The notes below the pieces were generated by a model that saw only the letters and a list, made by a program, of their open reading frames with translations, was not told the DNA's origin and ran no database searches. 56,773 nucleotides of DNA from Acidimicrobiaceae bacterium (lineage in GTDB: Bacteria; Actinomycetota; Acidimicrobiia; Acidimicrobiales; RAAP-2), in NCBI GenBank assembly GCA_003169675.1, contig PNAT01000109.1:1-56773 (forward strand). The letters are read 5' to 3'. The translations under genes were made by a program, and so were the position numbers. This document shows positions 8,137-16,046 of this stretch, in pieces; within the stretch, counting starts at the first letter, position 1; each line of letters starts with the position of its first letter.

Positions 8137-9224
8137 CGTGTCCCGCCACCGCTCTCGACCAGGGCGACGAGCATGGTCACGAACCGCTCAGCCGCCGAGG
8201 CCAGGTCGAGTGAGGCCATCCGGCGTAGGCCGGCCTGGGTCATCGATGCCCGACGTGGCGCGTCGGCCAGCAGCGCGTTGATCGTGGTCGACAGAGCGTA
8301 CGGATCCTTGGATGAGACGAACGTCCCGGCGCCGCCCAGCACCTCGGGCAGCGCACCCTGCCCGAAGGCCACGACCGGCAGCCCGACCGACATGGCCTCG
8401 ACGGCGGGGACGCAGAACCCTTCGTGCTCCGAGGTGATCACCAGCACATCGGCCCGCGCGTACGCCGCTGCCACCGTGGCGTCACTGGCATGACCGGCGA
8501 ACGTCACGGCGCCGTGCAGTCCCAACTCGTCCGCATAGCGGTGCAGGGCCTGGTCGTAGAGGGTGGTCGCCGGCTTCCCGATGATGAGAAGGGTGGCCTC
8601 GGGATCGTCATGGGCCCTTGTCACAGCCAAGGCGGCGATGGTGTCCTCCAGGGCCTTGTTGGGTGCCACCCGGCCGACCGCCAACCAGCGCGCCCCGCGG
8701 TGCACCTCTCCGGCCGGGGCCTGAGGGTTGCCACCAGCGGCGATCACGTCGGTGCCGAGGGCGGCCGAGGGCGGGATGACCGCGGTGACGGCAAAACCGG
8801 CCTCAACGAGGTGGGCCTGGTTGTAGGCCGAATCGGACACCGCCAGGGCCGTGCGGGGGGCCAGGAGCCGCAGGTCGCCCTGGGCCCGCAATTGGCCCAG
8901 GGCCAGGTGGTTGTCCCATGGGGCCAGCAGGTCGGGCGGCGTGATGTTGTGGTAGTTCACCACCAGCGTCTCCCCGCGCCCGGCCAACCAGGGTGCCATG
9001 TACGACGCCGTGGCGAATTGGTAGACGGCCACATCGCCTCGGCCGGCCGTGGCGGCATATTCCACGACCGGGATGGTGTCGGCTTTCGTCTCGTCTTCAA
9101 CCACGTCTACGTAGATATTCGACTCGAAACCGCGATCCCGGGTGGCGTCGCGCAGCCTCAGTGTGTGCCGCCCGACCGCGTCACCTCCATGCACCACAGG
9201 GACGAAGTGGTGGATCCCGCTCAT
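8133..9224 (-). CDS. Family 4 glycosyltransferase
   Basis: A 363-residue GT-B enzyme beginning MSGIHHFVPVVHGGDAVGRHT. Shared landmarks with its downstream twin are YQFATASYMAPWL, NYHNITPPDLLAPWDNHL, SDSAYNQAHLVEAGF and VGRVAPNKALEDTI. The E-x7-E motif is SEHEGFCVPAVEAMSVG. Both ends overlap neighbours by 4 bases (ATGA with the methyltransferase stop, GTGA with the downstream start), showing tight coupling in a three-gene operon. The two enzymes may add similar sugars successively, which is inference from the duplication. Confidence 0.88.
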   Translation of the reverse strand: MSGIHHFVPVVHGGDAVGRHTLRLRDATRDRGFESNIYVDVVEDETKADTIPVVEYAATAGRGDVAVYQFATASYMAPWLAGRGETLVVNYHNITPPDLLAPWDNHLALGQLRAQGDLRLLAPRTALAVSDSAYNQAHLVEAGFAVTAVIPPSAALGTDVIAAGGNPQAPAGEVHRGARWLAVGRVAPNKALEDTIAALAVTRAHDDPEATLLIIGKPATTLYDQALHRYADELGLHGAVTFAGHASDATVAAAYARADVLVITSEHEGFCVPAVEAMSVGLPVVAFGQGALPEVLGGAGTFVSSKDPYALSTTINALLADAPRRASMTQAGLRRMASLDLASAAERFVTMLVALVESGGGTR

Positions 9225-10246
9225 GTGGAAGTCGACGCAGCCAGGGCGAACCGGCCATCACCGAACCCGGCGGGGTGCAGCGGCGTCACATCGACGAACC
9301 CGGCCCGGTCCAGAAGGAGCTCCCAGGTCTGGGACTGCAGCGGGCGGCCTTCAATCAGATCCAACGCGGCCGTCTCCCAAGTTCCCTCCACCCCGACGGG
9401 GTCGGACGCCACCACGACGATCGGCGCATCGAGGGCCAGGACGCGGCGGACCTGCGCCAGGAGAGGAAGCAGCCCGTGAAGGGGAAGCCGGTCCACCACT
9501 CCGCTCAGCACCACCGCGCCCACCGAACCGGCCGGGCGGGCCGCCACATGCTCGATCACCTCACAGATGGTCACCGAGCACCCACGCTCCAGTGCCCGCA
9601 GCGCCACACCACCACGGGGCTCAATGCCGAGCGAGGCGGCTCCACCCTCGGCCAGCGCGTCCAGGAGTCTTCCCTCGCCACAGTCGCCGTGCAGGACCTC
9701 GCCACCGGGCATCGATGCCAGCACGTGCGCGGCCACCGGCGCCACCCACGGACCCAACTCTTCCGCCGGCACCAGCCAGGACGCTCCCTCGACCGGTCGA
9801 TCCTGGTAGGCCAGTCGCTGTTCGAGGGTGCCCACGCGGGCGGACAGGAAGCGGAAGGCCTCGACCACCTGGGCCATGGCAACTTCGAGCTCCGCCGTGG
9901 CGCCATCTGATGCCGCCCGGTCGCGCCCAGGTCGCCGGCGCGCCTTGCTGCCTGACCGACCCCTGGGCGCCTGTCCGGAGGCCTCGAGCAGGTCGGACAG
10001 CGCTGAAGCGCCCGGATGGTAGGGCCCGTAGCGGTCACCCAGGTGGGTGAAGGCAGCCAGGAAGTTCCAGGCGTCGCTGCCCTGGGGTTGCAGCCGGATA
10101 AAGGCTTCCCGCAGCGCCGCCGCAGCCCTATCCTGTGCGGTCGCTCCACCATCTTCATGAGTGGAGTCGCCCGGCGGAGGGAGAGTAGCTGACACGCCGG
10201 TTGATGCTACCGGTCGTGCCCGCGGCACCCCTGAGGTGCCGTTCAC
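9221..10246 (-). CDS. SAM-dependent methyltransferase-like protein of the glycan operon
   Basis: Up to 341 residues. The N-terminal half is helical (AAAALREAFIRLQPQGSDAW and a later ARVGTLEQRLAYQ), and the C-terminal half has a Rossmann-like methyltransferase core with LHGDCGEGRLLDALAEGGAASLGIEPRGG and AVVLSGVVDRLPL. It is paralogous to 15030-16046, sharing the closing GRPLQSQTWELLLDRAGF pattern. The start is uncertain: GTG 10246 is the longest, while GTG 10195 has TAGCAT ending 8 bases upstream and fits the leaderless pattern better. Probably methylates a sugar or caps a growing chain, inferred from its position before two glycosyltransferases. Confidence 0.7.
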   Translation of the reverse strand: MNGTSGVPRARPVASTGVSATLPPPGDSTHEDGGATAQDRAAAALREAFIRLQPQGSDAWNFLAAFTHLGDRYGPYHPGASALSDLLEASGQAPRGRSGSKARRRPGRDRAASDGATAELEVAMAQVVEAFRFLSARVGTLEQRLAYQDRPVEGASWLVPAEELGPWVAPVAAHVLASMPGGEVLHGDCGEGRLLDALAEGGAASLGIEPRGGVALRALERGCSVTICEVIEHVAARPAGSVGAVVLSGVVDRLPLHGLLPLLAQVRRVLALDAPIVVVASDPVGVEGTWETAALDLIEGRPLQSQTWELLLDRAGFVDVTPLHPAGFGDGRFALAASTST

Positions 10247-10254
10247 GGATGGTC

Positions 10255-10261
10255 AGGGAGG
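10255..10261 (+). promoter_or_regulatory. Shine-Dalgarno AGGGAGG that selects the TTG start at 10269
   Basis: AGGGAGG sits 7 bases before TTG 10269. The resulting protein begins with a clean signal peptide, whereas the in-frame GTG at 10161 would add 36 polar residues before it and lacks a comparable site. Confidence 0.65.
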
Positions 10262-10268
10262 CACTACG

Positions 10269-12719
10269 TTGAACCAACTCAATGAGGGAAATCGCTGGAC
10301 AGTGAAGTATCGATCCCGCCGGACGGCTCGCCGTGGCGCACGGCTGCTCATGGGGTGGGCCGGGGCCACCGGCTCCTTCGTGGCCGTCGGCTCGCTCGGC
10401 CCATGGGCCACCAGCGCGCAGGCGTTGCCAGTCATTGTCCTGCAACAGACCTGGATCCAGGACCTTAACGATGCGCCGTGCGGCGTCGCCATGGCTTCGC
10501 CGGTTGAGGCCAGCCTTGATCCGTCGGGATCCTCGGTTGAGGTGGGCGACCGGCAGGGATACCTCTATGCCTTCCATATCGCCTCGAACAGTCAGGTACC
10601 AACGTCTCCGCCGGGGTGGTCGAACGGGACAAGCCCGGGCACCATCGGCCCCGAGCAGGGCTGCAATCCTCCGGGTCTCACCGGCAATCCGGTACCCAGC
10701 GTCAACGGTGTGCCGGTGCCCGGATATCCACCCATCGACTCGACCGCATCGGTGATCACCAGCCAGTACGGCAGCTCCATGTACTTCGGGGCCGGGAACG
10801 CCGCCGCGGCGACCACCGGGGGCTACTACGCCTGGGGCGCCAACGGGAGCCAACTCTGGAACCAGGTTGTCGTGAACCCGCCCACGGACACCCAGCCTGC
10901 TGTCGGCGTGCAGGCGTCGCCATCCGTCGGGTTCGCCGGAGGCGTTCCATTCATCAATGCCGGCTCACTCGGGCAGGAGACGTATGCGCTCAGGGCCAAC
11001 GACGGCGCTCCTCTCACCGGATGGCCCTTCTTCTCGGCCGACAGCGTGTTCTCCACCGCTGCGGTAGGTGATCTCTACAACACCGGTGGGCAAGAGTTGG
11101 TTGCCGGTGGCGCGTCGTCCCAGGGCTTCGCCTATGGAAGCCATTATGAGGATGGCGGCCACCTGCGCATCATGAACAGTCACGGTGGACTCATCTGTGC
11201 CGCCACCACCAACCAGGAGATTGATTCCTCTCCCGCAGTGGGCCCCATCCTGCCGGGCGGTGCCCAAGGCATCGCCACCGGCACGGGCTACTACCACCCT
11301 TATGCCGGGGCCAGTGACACCAGCACTGTCAAGGTGTACGACACCCAGTGCAATCTCGTGTGGTCCAAGACCCTCGATGGCCTCACCGGCGATGGTGGCG
11401 GCGGCAGTCCGGCCCTGGCCGACGTGCAGGGCAATGGGCAGTTCGCCGTGGTTGAGGGCACTGACCAGGGACAAGGCAACGCCGGATCCGTGTGGGCCCT
11501 CGACGGGGCCACCGGTACAGAGCTCTGGAAGACCGCTGTGATCGGTCGGGTCATCGGATCCGTCACCACGGCGGACCTAACTGGTCAGGGCTACCAGGAC
11601 GTCATCGTCCCCACTACGGCCGGCCTCGAGATACTGGACGGCAAGTCCGGGGCGGAGGTGGCCCATGTCGACGACGGCTCGGGCAATGGAGAGCCGAACC
11701 CGAGCACCCAGAAGTACAGGTTCGCCTTCCAGAACGCGCCACTGGTCACCGCGGATCCGGGCGGCGCCATCGGCATCACGGTGGCTGGATACTTCTCCAT
11801 CGGGGGCGGTGACGCACAGGGCATGGTCCAGCACTTCACCGTCACCGGCTCCAACGGTGCGGGGGCCAACGAGGCTGGCGGGTGGCCGCAATTCCACCAC
11901 GACCCGCATCTGAGCGGATTCACCGGGACTACATCGAGTCAACTCTCGGGCTGCCAACGTCCACCGGCCGCGTCTGACGGGTACTACACCGTGGCGTCCG
12001 ACGGCGGAATCTTCACCTTCGGCGGTCAGCAATTCTGCGGGAGCACCGGCAACCTCACCCTCAACAAGCCCGTGGTCGGCATGGGTGATGCCCCCGACCA
12101 AGGTGGCTACTGGCTGGTGGCGGCCGACGGCGGGATCTTCACCTTTGGCGGCGCCCAGTTCTACGGCTCCACCGGTGCCCTCACACTCAACAAACCCATC
12201 GTGGGCATGGCGGTCACACCCGACGGTAAGGGCTACTGGCTGGTGGCGGCCGACGGCGGGATCTTCACCTTCGGCGACGCCCAGTTCTATGGCGCCGCGG
12301 CATCGGTGCCCAACCTGAACGTGGTGGGCATGGCCCCCTCGCCGGACGGACAGGGGTACTGGGAGGTCACGTCTGATGGGCGCGTCTTTACCTATGGCGA
12401 CGCGGTCCCCCAGGGCGATGCCAGCCACTACGGGCTCAATGCGCCCATCGTCGGGATCACACCGGACCCCACCAGTGGCGGCTACTGGCTGGTCGGGTCC
12501 GACGGCGGCATCTTCTCCTTTGGCGCACCGTTCTTCGGCTCCACCGGCAACATCCACCTCAATCAACCGGTCGTCGCCATGCAAGCCACTGATGACGGAG
12601 GTGGCTACTGGTTCGTCGCCGCCGACGGTGGGGTGTTCGCCTATGGCGACGCGCCGTTCAGTGGGTCCACCGGCAACATCCACCTCAACCGGCCCATGGT
12701 CGGCATGGTGGGCTATTAG
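10269..12719 (+). CDS. Secreted PQQ/FG-GAP-like beta-propeller protein with C-terminal surface repeats
   Basis: An 816-residue exported protein. The N terminus has a basic stretch ([15 protein letters not shown]), a hydrophobic segment and a TSAQA-LP cleavage-like site. The central 500 residues show propeller motifs: [33 protein letters not shown] and [15 protein letters not shown], typical of FG-GAP/PQQ-like repeats. The last 247 residues are six 39- to 42-residue GGYW units (11976-12716), the same repeat as in the SpoIID protein. No catalytic residues are evident, so a structural, binding or adhesion role at the surface is likely. Its stop overlaps the convergent glycosyltransferase by 4 bases. 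It lies between two glycan operons and diverges from the methyltransferase. Confidence 0.82.
   Translation: [816 protein letters not shown]
11976..12716 (+). repeat. Six tandem 42-residue GGYW/FGDA coding repeats
   Basis: Units of 42, 42, 41, 42, 41 and 39 residues with the pattern [25 protein letters not shown]...LNKPIVGM. The unit number, six, and the C-terminal position are the same as in the SpoIID-domain protein at 2762-4858. Unit 4 lacks the usual STG and diverges most. The last unit ends directly at the stop. Confidence 0.9.
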
Positions 12720-13924
12720 AACGATGAGAACAAACCCGGCGTGCCCCGCCCCCGGGCCACCACAGAGGCCAGGAATTCGGCGTAGCGGGCGATGAGCACC
12801 GGCCACTGGTAGAAGCGATCAACGTAGGCCCGGCCGCGGGCCCCCAGTGTCGTGCGCAGCGCGCCGTCGCTCATCAGGCGATCGACCACGGCCTCGAATT
12901 CGGGATAGGAGGTGAACCACAGGCCTCCTCCCGACCGCTCGCAGTGCTCACGGGTGGGTCCGCAGGTGCCATTGACGATGACCGGCACCCGGTCGACCCA
13001 CGCCTCCAGCACGACCAGGGAGAACGACTCGAGAGCCGAAGGAGAGACGGCCACCAGGGCGTCACACACGATGTCCCATTTGTCCGCCTCGCTGACGATG
13101 CCGGTGACCACGATGTCGGGATGCGGGTCCAGATCGAATGACACCGGTCCGACCAGGACCAGGGCCAGCGGGCCCGGGTGGCGCTCCTTGTAGGTGGCGA
13201 AGTAGGAGGCCAACATCTTCGAGCCCTTGTGCTCGTCCACCCGCCCCACACTTACGATGTACGGGCGCTCGCCGAGATCGGCCACTTCCACACCGGGCCG
13301 ACCGGCTCCGGCAGACTCGCCGACGCCGAGGCCGAGCACGATCTGGGGGCGCTCCGCCACCGGATAGGTCCGCTCCACCAGGAGGCGTTCGGCCGCCGTG
13401 TGGAAGCAGAAGGCATCGGCGTCACCGAAGGTGCCCCGGAAGACCGGAAGGTAGAGCGCCGGCTCATCATGGGCCGCCGGGTGCAGCACCGCCGGAACCT
13501 TGACCCGACCGATGGCGGCCACCGTCGGGTGGTACAGGTAAGGGTAGAAGGCGATGACGTCAGCGTCCGAACCGCACACGGCATCGACCAGTTGCGGCGA
13601 GACCGGGCCGTTGTAGTCGACCCAACGCCGACCCTGGTCCAAAGTGGCCAGGCGGGGGGCCAGGCGCAGGCGCCCGTCCAGGCCGTAGAAGTCTGGCAGC
13701 CGACCGTGGGCCGAGGTGTAGCGGTGGACGGGCACCCCGTTGATCTCAGAGTCTCCCGGCTCCAACTCATCCGCCCACGTGTGGGGATCGAGCGCACAGG
13801 TGGAGTAGGCCTCGGCCTCCCACTCGGTCTCTGACACCAGGTGCTCGGCCAACTGGCGCGCCGCCGTCTCGGCCCCTCCCATGACCTGGGGGCCGTAACG
13901 CGGGGTGACGAAGGCCACCTTCAT
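12716..13924 (-). CDS. Glycosyltransferase, GT4-like, second subfamily
   Basis: A 402-residue protein starting MKVAFVTPRYGPQVMGGAETAARQ, the classic nucleotide-sugar glycosyltransferase N terminus with a GGAE turn. Further marks are DADVIAFYPYLYHPT, HPAAHDEPALYLPVF and VGRVDEHKGSKML. The donor motif reads SPSALESFSLVVLEAW, followed by TCGPTREHCERSGGG. It is clearly paralogous to 45059-46234 but not to the VHQF-type enzymes beside it. Its ATG overlaps the preceding stop (ATGA), making it the last gene of the clpP-headed export operon. A role in surface glycan assembly is inferred from that context. Confidence 0.87.
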   Translation of the reverse strand: MKVAFVTPRYGPQVMGGAETAARQLAEHLVSETEWEAEAYSTCALDPHTWADELEPGDSEINGVPVHRYTSAHGRLPDFYGLDGRLRLAPRLATLDQGRRWVDYNGPVSPQLVDAVCGSDADVIAFYPYLYHPTVAAIGRVKVPAVLHPAAHDEPALYLPVFRGTFGDADAFCFHTAAERLLVERTYPVAERPQIVLGLGVGESAGAGRPGVEVADLGERPYIVSVGRVDEHKGSKMLASYFATYKERHPGPLALVLVGPVSFDLDPHPDIVVTGIVSEADKWDIVCDALVAVSPSALESFSLVVLEAWVDRVPVIVNGTCGPTREHCERSGGGLWFTSYPEFEAVVDRLMSDGALRTTLGARGRAYVDRFYQWPVLIARYAEFLASVVARGRGTPGLFSSF

Positions 13925-15033
13925 GGTGCGGCCACACTGGCCACGGCGGCAACCACCCGGTCCGAGATGGCATCTGGGGAGAACGCCACCATCCGCCGCA
14001 TGCCGGCGCTGGTCAGCCGGCGGCGCAGCTCCTCGTCAGCGCAGACCCGCTGCACTGCCGCCGCTACATACGACGGGTCAGCGCTGGCCAGGACAAGGGC
14101 TCCATCCCCCACCGTCTCGGCCACCGCGCCGACACCGCGTGCAATGACCGGCACCCCGGCCGCCATCGCCTCCACCAGGGGCACGCCAAATCCCTCGTGC
14201 ACGGAGAGGGAGAGGTAGACGTCGGCGGCGGAGAAGTACGCCGCCAACGCGGGGTCGGAGACTTCCCCGGTGATGCACACGGCACTCGAGAGGCCGAGGT
14301 CGTGCACAAATCTGCGCAGCGACCTCAGGTAGTCGAAACTCGATGTGCCACCGACCAGGTGCAGCCGGGCCAGAGGGTCGTACAGGCGGCGGTAGGCCCA
14401 CAGGGCCTTGACCAATTCGTGCTGAGCCTTGGACGGCACGATCCGGCCCACGAAGAGGATGTCGGTGCCACCTTGTGCCTTCAAGGCCGCCAGTGCGGCA
14501 GCCACCCGCGGGTCAGGGAGAGCCGACACCCGCCCGTAGTCGACCAGAACGGGGATGACGGCGGTGCGGCGGCAGCCGGCGCGCTGGAGTTCCCGCTCGT
14601 TGAAACCGCTGTCGGCCAATCCCAATTGGGCCCGGGGCGCCAGCAGGGCCAGCTCCACACCGGCCCGGGTTGCCCGCTCTTCGGTCAGTGACTCCCAACC
14701 GGCGAAGTGCTGCGGGCCGGTGAAGTTGTGGTAATCGAGAATGAGGGGAAGGTCGCGTTCGAGCAGGTAGCCGGCAACCGCCGATGAAGTCGAGAACTGG
14801 TAGATGGCCACGTCGCCATCGGTCGCGTGGTCGGGGTACATCCAATGCTTGAATGCCTCGGCGGCCAGATCGTCGTGGATCGCCTCGGCGAAGATCTCCG
14901 ACCGCCACCCGGCCTGGCGCAGGATGTCCCGTAGGAGGAGGGTGTGAGTTCCGGTGGCGTCGTGCGGGTTGAGGGTGGGGATGAACTGATGAACGGCAAC
15001 CGGCGCACCGTACGGCCCGGCGGCGGCGCTCAC
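13921..15033 (-). CDS. Family 4 glycosyltransferase
   Basis: A 370-residue GT-B enzyme of the VHQFIPTLNPHDATGTHT group. It shows LDYHNFTGPQHFAGWE, DSGFNERELQRAGC, LFVGRIVPSKAQHELVKAL and the donor motif SVHEGFGVPLVEAMAAG. The GTG at 15033 is chosen because it overlaps the methyltransferase stop (GTGA) and starts right before the conserved N terminus; a start at 15156 would add 41 residues that overlap the upstream gene. It is coupled at both ends and is closest in layout to the 4948 gene. Probably acts on the same glycan that the adjacent ABC transporter exports. Confidence 0.87.
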   Translation of the reverse strand: MSAAAGPYGAPVAVHQFIPTLNPHDATGTHTLLLRDILRQAGWRSEIFAEAIHDDLAAEAFKHWMYPDHATDGDVAIYQFSTSSAVAGYLLERDLPLILDYHNFTGPQHFAGWESLTEERATRAGVELALLAPRAQLGLADSGFNERELQRAGCRRTAVIPVLVDYGRVSALPDPRVAAALAALKAQGGTDILFVGRIVPSKAQHELVKALWAYRRLYDPLARLHLVGGTSSFDYLRSLRRFVHDLGLSSAVCITGEVSDPALAAYFSAADVYLSLSVHEGFGVPLVEAMAAGVPVIARGVGAVAETVGDGALVLASADPSYVAAAVQRVCADEELRRRLTSAGMRRMVAFSPDAISDRVVAAVASVAAP

Positions 15034-16046
15034 TGGGTCAGGGTCGGCTCGGGTGGAGACATCGTGGCCCGGACGGCAGTCACCAGGTAGTCCGCTCCAT
15101 CGGGACCACTCTGCACCGTCGCCTCGTAGCCGCTCTGCTTGAGGACGTGGCGCCACGTCTCAGCCCGCAGCGGTCGCCCGGGCGACAGGTCGGTTTCATA
15201 CGGGGCGTCGGGGGCCTCCCACGTCGGTAGGGTCACCGAGTGGATCACCAGGGTGCCACCGGGAGCCAGTCGGGTGGCAATGAGGTTGAACAGCTGCTCG
15301 CGCTGGCCGCTCCCCATGCCGTCGACCATGCCGCTGAGCACGATGCCCCCCAACCCGGCCGAGGAGGTGGCCCGCAGATGGTCGGCCAGATCTTCACCGC
15401 GCAGGTCGGAGATCCCGAGCAGGCCCCGTTCGACCACGTCGGGCCGCGGATCGACCCCGTAGGCGTCGCCACCGGCTTGGTTGATCTGCCGCACCAACCA
15501 CCCGTCCCCGCTGGCGGCGTGGAGGATGCGTCCTCGGACTTCCGTCAGGGCACCGATGGCGGGCGTGACCCACCACGCTGCGGGGTCATGCGCGACCGGG
15601 AACTCGACCACACCCGCATGGGGAACGCGCTGGACCTCCACCTTGCGTTCAAGGTCCTTCAGGCGCCCATCGACGATGTGAAGGGCACGGCTCACTGCAG
15701 AGGCGAACTGGCTGATCTGATGCGTGATCCAACCCAGATACCACAGGAGGAGCGAGCGCATGCCCTTCTTGACGAAGGCGCCGGCAGCGCGCTGGGAGTC
15801 GACCGGCACCACCGGATCGATGAAGGTGGCGGCATCGACCATGCGCAATGCTTCGGTGAGATCGCCACCACGGCCGGCCACCGGCGAGTGAGCGAGGAAG
15901 AGCTCGTCCAACTCGCGCTCGAGCTTAGGTGGCAAGTCACCCGATGCACGGCGGAGACGCACCTCCTCTTCGATCTCGGCCATGACCTGGGCCACATAGG
16001 CCCCGGGGTCCTGGGTCGACACCTCTTCGGGCTCGGATGCAGCCAT
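15030..16046 (-). CDS. Methyltransferase-like protein of the polysaccharide export operon
   Basis: A 338-residue protein. The first 110 residues are helical and acidic (VAQVMAEIEEEVRLRRASGDL), then SQFASAVSRALHIVDGRLKDLERKVEVQ looks coiled. The C-terminal half is a class I methyltransferase-like fold with GRILHAASGDGWLVRQINQAGGDAYGVDPR and GGIVLSGMVDGMG, LAPGGTLVIHSV. The glycine-rich motif I is imperfect, so activity is not assured. It is paralogous to 9221-10246. The ATG at 16046 shares one base with the ABC ATPase stop (TGATG). The coiled region might act as a molecular ruler or scaffold for chain capping, as in WbdD-type terminators; this is a guess. Confidence 0.7.
   Translation of the reverse strand: MAASEPEEVSTQDPGAYVAQVMAEIEEEVRLRRASGDLPPKLERELDELFLAHSPVAGRGGDLTEALRMVDAATFIDPVVPVDSQRAAGAFVKKGMRSLLLWYLGWITHQISQFASAVSRALHIVDGRLKDLERKVEVQRVPHAGVVEFPVAHDPAAWWVTPAIGALTEVRGRILHAASGDGWLVRQINQAGGDAYGVDPRPDVVERGLLGISDLRGEDLADHLRATSSAGLGGIVLSGMVDGMGSGQREQLFNLIATRLAPGGTLVIHSVTLPTWEAPDAPYETDLSPGRPLRAETWRHVLKQSGYEATVQSGPDGADYLVTAVRATMSPPEPTLTQ

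Noticed and set aside
11577-12806. 409-codon minus-strand frame antisense to the propeller-repeat gene
   Set aside because: Repetitive shadow of the repeat units; no start context and no recognisable family.
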